Part shown: in pieces, positions 55,041 through 61,762 of the stretch
Numbering within the stretch: position 1 is the stretch's first letter
Layout: the number at the start of each line of letters is the position of its first letter
Assembly: GCF_000236785.1 (NCBI RefSeq)
Contig: NZ_AGUF01000055.1
Span: 248,001-312,000, forward strand
Reading direction: 5' to 3'
Origin: Achromobacter arsenitoxydans SY8
Lineage (GTDB): Bacteria; Pseudomonadota; Gammaproteobacteria; Burkholderiales; Burkholderiaceae_B
Length of the DNA: 64,000 nt
Position numbers and translations under genes: made by a program
Notes under the pieces: generated by a model
Told to the model about the DNA's origin: nothing
What the model saw: only the letters and a program-made list of their open reading frames with translations
Databases searched by the model: none

Positions 55041-55099
55041 TGGCGCAAAGCGCATTGCGCATATATGCCATTGGGATTAATATGCGTCACACGCATAAT
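55041..55099. promoter_or_regulatory. OR region with divergent promoters pR and pRM
   Basis: Operator copies lie at 55041-55055 and 55082-55096 (ATGCGT-CAC-ACGCAT); 55056-55070 holds a degenerate one. Rightward promoters: TTGGGA (55071-55076) with CATAAT (55094-55099), or TTGCGC (55055-55060) with TAATAT (55078-55083), both with 17-bp spacers. A leftward pRM can be drawn with GTGACG as -35 and CATATA as -10. Confidence 0.7.
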
Positions 55100-55114
55100 T
55101 TATGGACTGAATTC

Positions 55115-55396
55115 ATGACCACTCCTTTGCGCATGGCGCGCGAGAAGCGCGGCCTGACGATCCAACAAGTTGCCACGTCGGTAGGCATTGACCCCGGCAA
55201 TCTGAGCCGCATCGAGCGCGGCAAGCAGGTGCCGTCCAAGGATCTCGCTGAGAAGCTGTCCCAGGTATATGGCGGTCAGGTCAGCGAGACGCAGATTATC
55301 TATCCCGAACGTTTCGTAACCGCTGAGCCCTTCCAGGCTGATCGCCCGCCTGTCGTTGCGGCCGGCCTTGGCGGGAGTGGGGCCGGGCATGCGTAG
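55115..55396 (+). CDS. Cro-like HTH repressor
   Basis: This 93-aa XRE-type protein has an HTH in the first two-thirds (L-T-I-Q-Q-V-A-T-S-V-G-I-D-P-G-N-L-S-R-I-E-R-G-K). It faces the CI-type repressor and is the first gene of the rightward operon, so a Cro role is likely. ATG 55115 lies just after the -10 at 55094-55099. The tail from about residue 70 is Pro/Gly-rich. A YdaS-like assignment is also possible. Confidence 0.8.
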   Translation: MTTPLRMAREKRGLTIQQVATSVGIDPGNLSRIERGKQVPSKDLAEKLSQVYGGQVSETQIIYPERFVTAEPFQADRPPVVAAGLGGSGAGHA

Positions 55397-55448
55397 CCGC
55401 GCCCTCGTGCGCCGCCGCGGTCGGGCATCGGCGCAAGCCGCCTCGTTG

Positions 55449-55643
55449 CTAGTGGTACGTAGTCGTCTGCTGGGCGGCGGGCTCCAGATCTGGTCCGGTG
55501 TCGGTTTCCATGCACAGCCGGTCGAACACCGCACGTACGGTGGCTTGATCCGCCTCGCCGATGACGCTGTCGGCGATTTCCTTTGCCAATTTCAGCAGCG
55601 CCTGCGTGGCCCGCTCCGCTCTCCCTCTTTCCCCGATTGCCAT
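55449..55643 (-). CDS. small antisense-oriented phage protein
   Basis: A 64-aa reading frame on the opposite strand in the gap between the Cro-like and YdaT-like genes. It has a strong GGGAGAG site before the ATG, mostly G/C third positions and a helical centre (L-L-K-L-A-K-E-I-A-D-S-V-I). No family is recognised. It could also be an antisense regulatory region. Confidence 0.5.
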   Translation of the reverse strand: MAIGERGRAERATQALLKLAKEIADSVIGEADQATVRAVFDRLCMETDTGPDLEPAAQQTTTYH

Positions 55644-55702
55644 CTTTCTCTCCCGGTGTTCGCTGCTGTGGTGGGAATGTAACTGCCCGGAGTATCTGAC
55701 GC

Positions 55703-56302
55703 ATGCGACATGAATCGCACAAAACCCTGATCGCCATCCTGCGGGAACACACGTCGGCCTGGCGCAAGTCCATGGACTGGTCCCGCGAGACGATGGCAGA
55801 GCACATAGTCGCGGCTCACGAACGCCTGAACGGGCCGGCCAGCACCGGCATTCGCTTCGAGCCGAACACCCAGGACACCTTCGGGCGCCTGAAGGTGAAC
55901 GCTGACCGCGTGTTCCGTTGGCTGGACGACGAGTCCAAGGACTCGAACCTGCTGCCATCCAATTTCATTCCGTCCGTGCTGGCCGGAATGCCGCACGACC
56001 GGCGCCGGCATTGCGTCGACGATATCCTGCGCCCGCTGGGCCTGGCCGTGCGCACGCTGGCGCTCGAGGCTGGCGAGGGGCTGGCCCAAGGGCAGGTGAC
56101 CAATCTCATGCGTGAGCAAACCGAGGCGGCGGCCGCGGCAGTGGCGCTGCTGCACGTGGATCCGACGCCGGCGCAGATGGTCACGGCGCACCGCGAGGTG
56201 TCCGAGTCCATCGTGGCAGCGCGCAACGTCCGCGCGTCGATCGAGCGCCAGATGGCGCACGCCGGCGTCGACGTGCCGGCAAAGGAGGCTGACCCGTCAT
56301 GA
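55703..56302 (+). CDS. YdaT-like phage regulator (CII position)
   Basis: This 199-aa protein has the YdaT-type pattern: F-R/V-W-L-D-D-E-S-K-D preceded by the N-T-Q-D-T-F-G-R-L-K-V-N-A-D-R-V-F-R-W segment, then L-L-P-S/F-I-P-S-V-L-A-G-M-P. Rac-prophage YdaT occupies the cII position downstream of cro and has been described as a CII-like activator and also as a toxin when overexpressed. The N-terminal M-R-H-E-S-H start has a GGAG site about 11 bases upstream. Its C-terminus overlaps the methyltransferase remnant by four bases. Confidence 0.65.
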   Translation: MRHESHKTLIAILREHTSAWRKSMDWSRETMAEHIVAAHERLNGPASTGIRFEPNTQDTFGRLKVNADRVFRWLDDESKDSNLLPSNFIPSVLAGMPHDRRRHCVDDILRPLGLAVRTLALEAGEGLAQGQVTNLMREQTEAAAAAVALLHVDPTPAQMVTAHREVSESIVAARNVRASIERQMAHAGVDVPAKEADPS

Positions 56303-56955
56303 TTTCCGATATCCACCACTTTCACCTGTTCTCGGGCGCCGGCGTCGGTGCAGCGGGCATGCAGGACGCCAAGCCGGAAATCCCCGGCCTGCGCGGGCGC
56401 ATGGTATGTCTCGGCGGCATCGACGTGGATGCGGCCGGCGTGGCCGATCCGCGGCCCGGCCTGGCGCGCGAGCGCGGCGATCACTACCTGACCGCGGGGC
56501 AATACGGCGTGGCCGCCTGGGACAAGCACATCGGCGCCGTATCGGCGTCCGCCTGCCACGACAACGGGTCATGGTCGGTTGCTGATCCGCGCTCGCTGCC
56601 GGCGGCGAACGACAAGCTGGTGTGCCGCATCATCGCCGAGGACGGCACCTGGCACCGGCCTTTCACCACGCTGGAGCTGGCCGCCCTGCAGAGCCTGTAC
56701 GACCCGGACGACTACGCCGAAGTCGAGGAGCAGGGAGCGCCGTTCCAGATGGAAGGCTCGTCGGACAGCGCCCATCGTGAGCGTATCGGCAACGCCGTGC
56801 CGAAGAAAGCGGCGACTGCCATGGCCGAGGAAATCGGCCGGGCCATCCTGCTGTCACGTGCCGGCGAATCGTTCCAGTTGTCGTCAACACCCATTTGGGT
56901 ACGGCCGATCGCGATGGCATTGGCGGTACGCGGAGGAGTTGAGTATGTCATTTAG
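56299..56955 (+). pseudogene. C5-cytosine methyltransferase with internal in-frame deletion
   Basis: 218 aa remain of what in related phages is a protein of several hundred residues. Motif I (F-S-G-A-G-V-G-A-A-G-M, residues 11-21) and the start of the next beta strand (G-G-I-D-V-D-A-A-G, 39-47) are present, then the frame jumps to the C-terminal part (motif X-type R-I-G-N-A-V-P-K-K, 162-170). The P-C-x catalytic motif, E-N-V and Q-R-R motifs are missing. The frame is intact, with no stop. The repeated V-A-D-P-R at residues 48-52 and 94-98 marks the likely recombination tract. Not expected to methylate DNA. Confidence 0.75.
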
Positions 56956-57604
56956 GAAGAACTTTCCACAGGATTGCGATGTCGGTCCATGCGTCTTCAA
57001 GCTCGAGGGATTGCGTTTCTATTTCATCGGAAATAGCTTGGAAGGCCGCGTCCGAATCTGGATCGCTCATCGCGACGATGTCTTCTACATTGCTTGCGGT
57101 AACGTCATAGATCGATTGGACGGCGCTTCGTATTCGGGCTGCGGCGAGTACACGGGCGCTGCAATTCAATTCGTGCAAAGGCATCGCATCGAATGCGGTG
57201 AGAGCGGCTCGAACATTGTTCTTCAAGGTTCTTTCCCATTCATACCGCAGGCTATACATGCCCGGTTCACTCGCAGCTTCAAAGCGCGTGCCGAAGCGGT
57301 GGAGGAGGATGATTACCGCAAGTTGGGCATCTTGCTTATTTTTTTCGTCCTTAGCGCGAGCGTCCTCCGCATCGTAGCGCGCTCTGTTCGCCTGTCGCTC
57401 GCCAATAAGGAAAGCTCCGATGATGGCTGCGATCGACCCTACCGCCTGGATCCACGCCGCGATGTCCGAGGCGGTGTTGGTGGGGGTAAGGGCGGCGCCT
57501 TTTGGCGCGAACGCCACCGTTACAACCCCGATGGTGGCGAAGAACGATACGGACGCAAGGGCGATGCCCCAGACGCAGTAGCGAACGGCAGTCGTTGCTT
57601 TCAT
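56948..57604 (-). CDS. membrane protein of unknown function, phage accessory gene (moron)
   Basis: This 218-aa protein lies on the opposite strand to the surrounding rightward operon. It has two predicted membrane helices (about 10-32 and 46-68), a charged coiled-coil-like stretch with many Ala/Lys/Asp residues and a long hydrophilic C-terminus. AGGAGA lies seven bases before its ATG at 57604. Its base composition is clearly less GC-rich than its neighbours (near half by eye). This suggests a recently acquired lysogenic gene, perhaps superinfection exclusion or defence, which is inferred. Confidence 0.72.
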   Translation of the reverse strand: MKATTAVRYCVWGIALASVSFFATIGVVTVAFAPKGAALTPTNTASDIAAWIQAVGSIAAIIGAFLIGERQANRARYDAEDARAKDEKNKQDAQLAVIILLHRFGTRFEAASEPGMYSLRYEWERTLKNNVRAALTAFDAMPLHELNCSARVLAAARIRSAVQSIYDVTASNVEDIVAMSDPDSDAAFQAISDEIETQSLELEDAWTDIAILWKVLPK

Positions 57605-57654
57605 AGCTCGTCTCCTATGGTGCGGCGCCATATTAGCGCGGCTAGGGAGGCGAC

Positions 57655-58263
57655 ATGACTTGGTCTGAAAATGTCATCGCCGGCGCGTTGGCGCGCCAGA
57701 CGTTCAACAGGAAGTACCTGGTTGTCGTGCCGAATTGCACCTGGACCGGGCATGAATGCGATCTGCTGGTGGTGACGGAGAACCTGCGGGTCATTGACGT
57801 CGAGATCAAGATCAGCCGGTCGGATCTGAAAGCCGATGCCAAGAAGGAAAAGTGGTGGCACCGCGAGCGCCTCGGCTATTGGCCGACCGTCACTGAGATG
57901 CGCTACAGCGATTGGTCGAACGATCTGCGGCCCGAGCGGATCTACCGGCCAGCGCGTTACAAGAGCACGCCCAAAGACTGGCCCCGCAAGGTCTGGAAGC
58001 ACTATTACGCGCTGCCCAAAGAGATATGGCATCCGGATCTGCTCGCGGCGCTGCCCAGCGCCAAGAGCGGTGTCCTATTGTTGGACCGCGGCGGCTACCC
58101 CCGTCCGGTCGGCGACGCTATGCGGGTGGAATGTGTGCGCCGTGCCTCGCCGAACCGTGAGGCCACACCCGTCACTCCCGCCGCGGCCGTGGATATCGCG
58201 CGCTTGGCCAGCCTGCGCATGTGGGACGCGTTCGCGCGTCTTGAGCAGATGGGGGCCGCATGA
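57655..58263 (+). CDS. PD-(D/E)XK nuclease-like protein
   Basis: This 202-aa phage protein contains a compact PD-(D/E)XK pattern: E-C-D-L-L-V-V-T (Asp motif) followed by I-D-V-E-I-K-I-S-R (Glu-x-Lys motif) within residues 33-54. The region after it has many aromatic residues (W-W-H-R, W-S-N-D, K-H-Y-Y) that are unusual for a simple nuclease. The target is unknown. The stop of this gene overlaps the start of the next one (ATGA). Confidence 0.65.
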   Translation: MTWSENVIAGALARQTFNRKYLVVVPNCTWTGHECDLLVVTENLRVIDVEIKISRSDLKADAKKEKWWHRERLGYWPTVTEMRYSDWSNDLRPERIYRPARYKSTPKDWPRKVWKHYYALPKEIWHPDLLAALPSAKSGVLLLDRGGYPRPVGDAMRVECVRRASPNREATPVTPAAAVDIARLASLRMWDAFARLEQMGAA

Positions 58264-59429
58264 CAGATTTCGAGCAGCTGCCCGCGCCTTTGACACCGCC
58301 CGACTGCGACCTCCGCGATTTCGCCTTCATGCCATTGGATGTGGCGCGCCTACGTGACAGCGACCTGGCCATCCAGCTGGGGGCCGAAGAATTCCGCGCG
58401 GCCGTCCTGCTGTGGTGCGCAGCGTGGCACCAGGTGCCGGCGGCAAGCCTGCCGGACGACGACAAGGCACTTGCGGCACTTGCCGGGTACGGCCGCGTGG
58501 TGGCCGAGTGGCGCAAGAACCGCGAGGGGGCGCTGTACGGCTGGGTGAAATGCGACGACGGGCGCCTGTACCACCCCGTGGTGGCGGAGAAGGCTCGCGA
58601 CGCTTGGCAAGCCAAGCATAAGCACGCCCATGACAAGCTGGTGGACCGTGTCCGGAAGGCCAACAAGCAGCGCGAGCAGCAGCAACTTTCACCCTGGATT
58701 GTTCCCTCGCTTGAGGACTGGATAGCCGCCGGACTTCCGCTGGAAAGCGAACTCTTTCCGGCGGAAAGTCTGACCGATTCCGGCGGAAGAATCCGGAAGA
58801 GCCAAAAGCAGCGCGCTGGAAATCCACCGGAAAACCCTCTTAAGGGACAGGGACAGGGAGAAGGAAATAAAAAAGATATAGCGGCAGCGGCGTCTCTCGC
58901 GGGCGCACGCGACCCTGCAGACGACCCGCCGCCGTCGGAAGCCCAATGGCTTGCCGCTCAGGAAGAGTGTGCGGCTGGCTATGCCAAGCTGCTGAACAGC
59001 CTGGAACAGGTGCGTGGCAAACGGTCGAAGTTTGTTAGCACCGACGCCCGGCTGATTGCCTGGGAGCGCCTGGGCTTGACCCGCGCGAAGCTGGTCGAGG
59101 CGTACCACCTGGCCGTGGCCGAGCGGGACGCGGCAGAAGACCAGAGCCCGGTGAACGCGGGGTTCCTGGACGTCTTCGTCGCCAAGGTGCTGAACCCGCC
59201 CGAAGGTCAAAGCGCCGCCGGCACCAGACCCGCCACCGGTGCTGGCCTTGCAGATCCGCTGGCCTGGGCGACTACGGCATCGGGCATCTCAGCCAAGGGC
59301 GCTGCGTTGGGCATTGTGCAGGACGAGGGCGAGCCGTTTCCCGCGTTCAAGCTCCGCGTCCATGCCGCTGCGAACCTTTCCGACCAGGACAAGGCCCGTT
59401 TGCGCGCCGATTTCGGGGTGCACGCATGA
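58260..59429 (+). CDS. DUF1376 phage replication protein
   Basis: This 389-aa protein has an N-terminal DUF1376 domain (D-F-A-F-M-P-L-D-V, then L-L-W-C-A-A-W-H-Q-V-P-A-A-S-L-P-D-D-D and G-W-V-K-C-D-D-G-R-L-Y-H-P-V-V), a basic helical linker, an acidic low-complexity middle, and a helical C-terminal region. Such proteins act as phage replication initiators or helicase loaders at the lambda O/P position. Overlaps genes at both ends. Confidence 0.8.
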   Translation: MTDFEQLPAPLTPPDCDLRDFAFMPLDVARLRDSDLAIQLGAEEFRAAVLLWCAAWHQVPAASLPDDDKALAALAGYGRVVAEWRKNREGALYGWVKCDDGRLYHPVVAEKARDAWQAKHKHAHDKLVDRVRKANKQREQQQLSPWIVPSLEDWIAAGLPLESELFPAESLTDSGGRIRKSQKQRAGNPPENPLKGQGQGEGNKKDIAAAASLAGARDPADDPPPSEAQWLAAQEECAAGYAKLLNSLEQVRGKRSKFVSTDARLIAWERLGLTRAKLVEAYHLAVAERDAAEDQSPVNAGFLDVFVAKVLNPPEGQSAAGTRPATGAGLADPLAWATTASGISAKGAALGIVQDEGEPFPAFKLRVHAAANLSDQDKARLRADFGVHA

Positions 59430-59650
59430 CCGTTGCCGTCCAGTGCGTTTGCTGCGAGCGCTTCACCCTGCGCGAATCCACGAAGTTCGCCGAGCTGGGG
59501 CTGGGCCGCTGCGCCCTCATGGTCGACCGCCCCGGCAGTTTCGTCAGCCCGAACTACCCCCGGCAGTGCCCGGAATACCAACCCGCGCCGGAGGCAAAGG
59601 CCGCCGCGCGTATCGAATGGCTGCGCGTTCAGTGCAGCGAGGAAGCATGA
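59426..59650 (+). CDS. small cysteine-containing phage protein
   Basis: 74 aa with C-V-C-C-E-R-F near the start, R-C-A-L-M in the middle and R-Q-C-P-E-Y near residue 48, so a small metal-binding fold is plausible. It starts at the ATG overlapping the DUF1376 gene and ends overlapping the RusA start. Function unknown; often seen just before rusA in phages of this type. Confidence 0.65.
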   Translation: MTVAVQCVCCERFTLRESTKFAELGLGRCALMVDRPGSFVSPNYPRQCPEYQPAPEAKAAARIEWLRVQCSEEA

Positions 59651-60144
59651 TGTTGGAACCGATCGTATTTACCGTCCCCGGCGTGCCCAAGGGAAAGGGC
59701 CGCGCGAAGTCCAGTTCGCGTATTGGCCGGGACCCGAAGACAGGCGCGGCGCGGGTGTTCACGCGCCACTACACACCGGAGGCAACCGCGGCATACGAAA
59801 GCCTGGTGAAGCTGGCCGCGGCCAAGGCTATGGCAGGGCGCGAAGCCTATACCGGGCCGATACGGTTGGAGCTGGACATCGTGATGCCGATTCCGCAGTC
59901 CTGGTCCGGCGTGCGTCAGCGCCGCGCTGCCGCCGGCGAGATTGCGCCCACCGTGAAGCCGGACGCCGACAACGTCGAGAAGGCCATCAAGGACGGCTTG
60001 AACGGCGTCGTGTACCGCGACGACGTCCAGGTCGTACAGGACAGCAAATCCAAAGCCTACGGCGCCGTGCCGGGCGTCAAGGTCGTGGTGACCTTTCTTG
60101 AACACCTGGAACCCGCCCAAGGAGCGAAAAAGCATGCGCCGTGA
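59647..60144 (+). CDS. rusA: RusA-family Holliday-junction resolvase
   Basis: This 165-aa endonuclease resolves four-way junctions and helps process replicated phage DNA. The catalytic acidic triad is visible: K-P-D-A-D-N (Asp106 and Asp108) and R-D-D-V-Q-V (Asp125/126), with the basic K-G-K-G-R-A near the start. ATG 59647 overlaps the previous stop; a second ATG directly follows. A GAGGAA site precedes it. Confidence 0.9.
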   Translation: MMLEPIVFTVPGVPKGKGRAKSSSRIGRDPKTGAARVFTRHYTPEATAAYESLVKLAAAKAMAGREAYTGPIRLELDIVMPIPQSWSGVRQRRAAAGEIAPTVKPDADNVEKAIKDGLNGVVYRDDVQVVQDSKSKAYGAVPGVKVVVTFLEHLEPAQGAKKHAP

Positions 60145-60763
60145 AGCCGGAACCTTTTCGTGCCCCGAGCACGCCATCGCGGTGGCCTACCTCATGCTGG
60201 CCTATCCCATCGAACCCAAGAACCCCACGCAGCTGATCTGCGAAGCGCTGCAGGATCGCTTCGACGTGAACTACGAGCGCAAGGCGCTGTCGGGGCTCAC
60301 GCCGCACGACTGGCACGCGCAGGCCGTGTTTATCTCCAAGGTGCTGGGGCGCACGCTGGGGGATGGCGTTGGCTTCCACATCCTGCGGGCGCAGTATGGC
60401 GCCGGCGAAGAGGGCGCGGCCAGCGCACGGCGGGTATCGGAGTGGCTGAACCCCGACGCGCCGGCCGACAGTCCCATGCGCGAGCTGGTGGACCTGCTGG
60501 TGACGAACATTCTGCGCGGGCGGCCTCGAATCAGGGACCTGTCCGACCGCTTCGACCTACCGAAGTCGAATATTGGCCGGCTGTCGTCGGCCTATCGCGT
60601 GCTGGTAGAGGGCGCCCGCCGCGCGGCCTTGAATCGCCTGGACGTGCAGATGCGGGATGCGGATATTGTGGTGGACCTGGAGGGCGGTGCCACGCCCACC
60701 GCGCTTGACAATGTGGGACAAGATGAGCAGAATTCGCCCAGACTCGTAGCAAGTACGCCCTGA
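60134..60763 (+). CDS. HTH protein at the Q antiterminator position
   Basis: This 209-aa protein has an N-terminal helical half and, near residues 125-150, a helix-turn-helix-like stretch (R-I-R-D-L-S-D-R-F-D-L-P-K-S-N-I-G-R-L) with a C-terminal acidic tail. Its place after rusA and before a terminator fits lambda Q, but no zinc-binding cysteines are seen, so it could be another type of late-gene regulator. ATG 60134 has GGAG nine bases upstream. The reading frame extends upstream to 60098 inside rusA. Confidence 0.6.
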   Translation: MRREAGTFSCPEHAIAVAYLMLAYPIEPKNPTQLICEALQDRFDVNYERKALSGLTPHDWHAQAVFISKVLGRTLGDGVGFHILRAQYGAGEEGAASARRVSEWLNPDAPADSPMRELVDLLVTNILRGRPRIRDLSDRFDLPKSNIGRLSSAYRVLVEGARRAALNRLDVQMRDADIVVDLEGGATPTALDNVGQDEQNSPRLVASTP

Positions 60764-60766
60764 AGA

Positions 60767-60796
60767 AACGCCCCGGCCTTTTGGTCGGGGCGTTTT
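60767..60796 (+). terminator. terminator after the Q-position gene
   Basis: 12-bp stem with one G-T pair (AACGCCCCGGCC with GGTCGGGGCGTT), TTTT loop and TTTT tail. It also lies at the end of the minus-strand gene at 60798, so it may work both ways. Confidence 0.8.
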
Positions 60797-60797
60797 G

Positions 60798-61247
60798 CTA
60801 TCGGCCGACGAGGTTGCAGTTCTGGCTTGCGAACTTCGCGCTGGCGCGCGACCGCTGCCCGGCGTCATCCAGCCACTGCCCGCCCAGGCTGAACACGTCC
60901 TTGAGGGCGAATTCGGATGCCGCCGAATAAATCCGGCCAAGCATGAAATCGGGGGATGGGCCCTCGAGGTTGTTGAGCACGCCCATTGGCACCGTGGTGT
61001 TGATATCGGCGGGGCTAATGCGCTTCTCCTGCATGTCCTGAATGAACTGTCGTCCTTGGGCCAGGCCGTAAGCGAAAAGCCTGCTTTGCTCGGCGCCGTT
61101 CTTTAGGTGCGCCGCAAGCACGCTACATTCAAACGCAGCCCATACGGCATGGCCGCGGGCCGCACGCGCCCGGGAATCCTCTTCAGCGGCCTGGGCGGTG
61201 GTGGCGATCAGGAGCGCGAACGCGGCAGTCATCCAGAACTTGCGCAT
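60798..61247 (-). CDS. secreted hypothetical protein, phage accessory gene (moron)
   Basis: 149 aa with a clear signal peptide (M-R-K-F-W-M-T-A-A-F-A-L-L-I then A-Q-A-A) and a helical mature part carrying two cysteines. No family recognised. It is opposite to the operon around it, has AAGGAT eight bases before its ATG and shares a terminator. The arrangement suggests a lysogenic-conversion gene expressed in the host (inferred). Confidence 0.68.
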   Translation of the reverse strand: MRKFWMTAAFALLIATTAQAAEEDSRARAARGHAVWAAFECSVLAAHLKNGAEQSRLFAYGLAQGRQFIQDMQEKRISPADINTTVPMGVLNNLEGPSPDFMLGRIYSAASEFALKDVFSLGGQWLDDAGQRSRASAKFASQNCNLVGR

Positions 61248-61401
61248 GGCGAGATCCTTCGAGATTTGAAAGAAGACGGCGACGGCAAAGCGGCGGCAAC
61301 CGCTTCGCCGACAGCCGACCCACGGGTAAAGGCCGTGAGCGACCCGAGGCCGTCCCACCTGTACAGGCGGGGGCTACGGTACCACACCTGCAAAGTCACT
61401 C

Positions 61402-61605
61402 ATGGAAGAACTACGCTGCACGAGCTGCGGGCGCAAGCTCGCGGAATCGACCGGGTATGTCCGGCTCAACATCAAGTGTTCACGGTGCAAGACCGTGAAT
61501 TCATTTTCGATGGCCCAGAGCGCCGAGAGCGCCCAGAGCCACAATCCAGCATGCCACCGAGCATCCAGCGATGAGGTAGGCAAGCATGGAGGCCAGCGGC
61601 CATAA
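61402..61605 (+). CDS. Com-like zinc-ribbon protein
   Basis: This 67-aa protein has two C-x-x-C pairs (C-T-S-C near residues 6-9 and C-S-R-C near 26-29) framing a short beta hairpin, L-N-I-K-C-S-R-C-K-T. This is the pattern of phage Mu Com, which activates translation of the adjacent mom DNA-modification gene by melting an RNA hairpin. Downstream genes fit that picture. The C-terminal half is low complexity. No clear Shine-Dalgarno precedes its ATG. Confidence 0.78.
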   Translation: MEELRCTSCGRKLAESTGYVRLNIKCSRCKTVNSFSMAQSAESAQSHNPACHRASSDEVGKHGGQRP

Positions 61606-61762
61606 CACCGCGGCGCCGGCGCGAAAGCAGCCGGGCGCCAACGGTTTCAAGTACAAACCGCGCTTCGGCGTGATCGTGCTGTGCGATGACGAAAGTCATC
61701 AGCAGCGCGTGTTCGACGAGCTGCGCGCGCAGGGCTATCGCCTGAAGGTGGTAGCCGTATGA
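61586..61762 (+). CDS. 58-aa companion protein of the Com/ABC-GNAT cassette
   Basis: A short frame with GAGG upstream of its ATG. The C-terminal two-thirds F-K-Y-K-P-R-F-G-V-I-V-L-C-D-D-E-S-H then V-F-D-E-L-R-A-Q-G-Y suggests a small alpha-beta fold; I recall similar frames next to Com in other phages but cannot name the family. It overlaps com by about 20 bases and the next gene by four. Confidence 0.65.
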   Translation: MEASGHNTAAPARKQPGANGFKYKPRFGVIVLCDDESHQQRVFDELRAQGYRLKVVAV

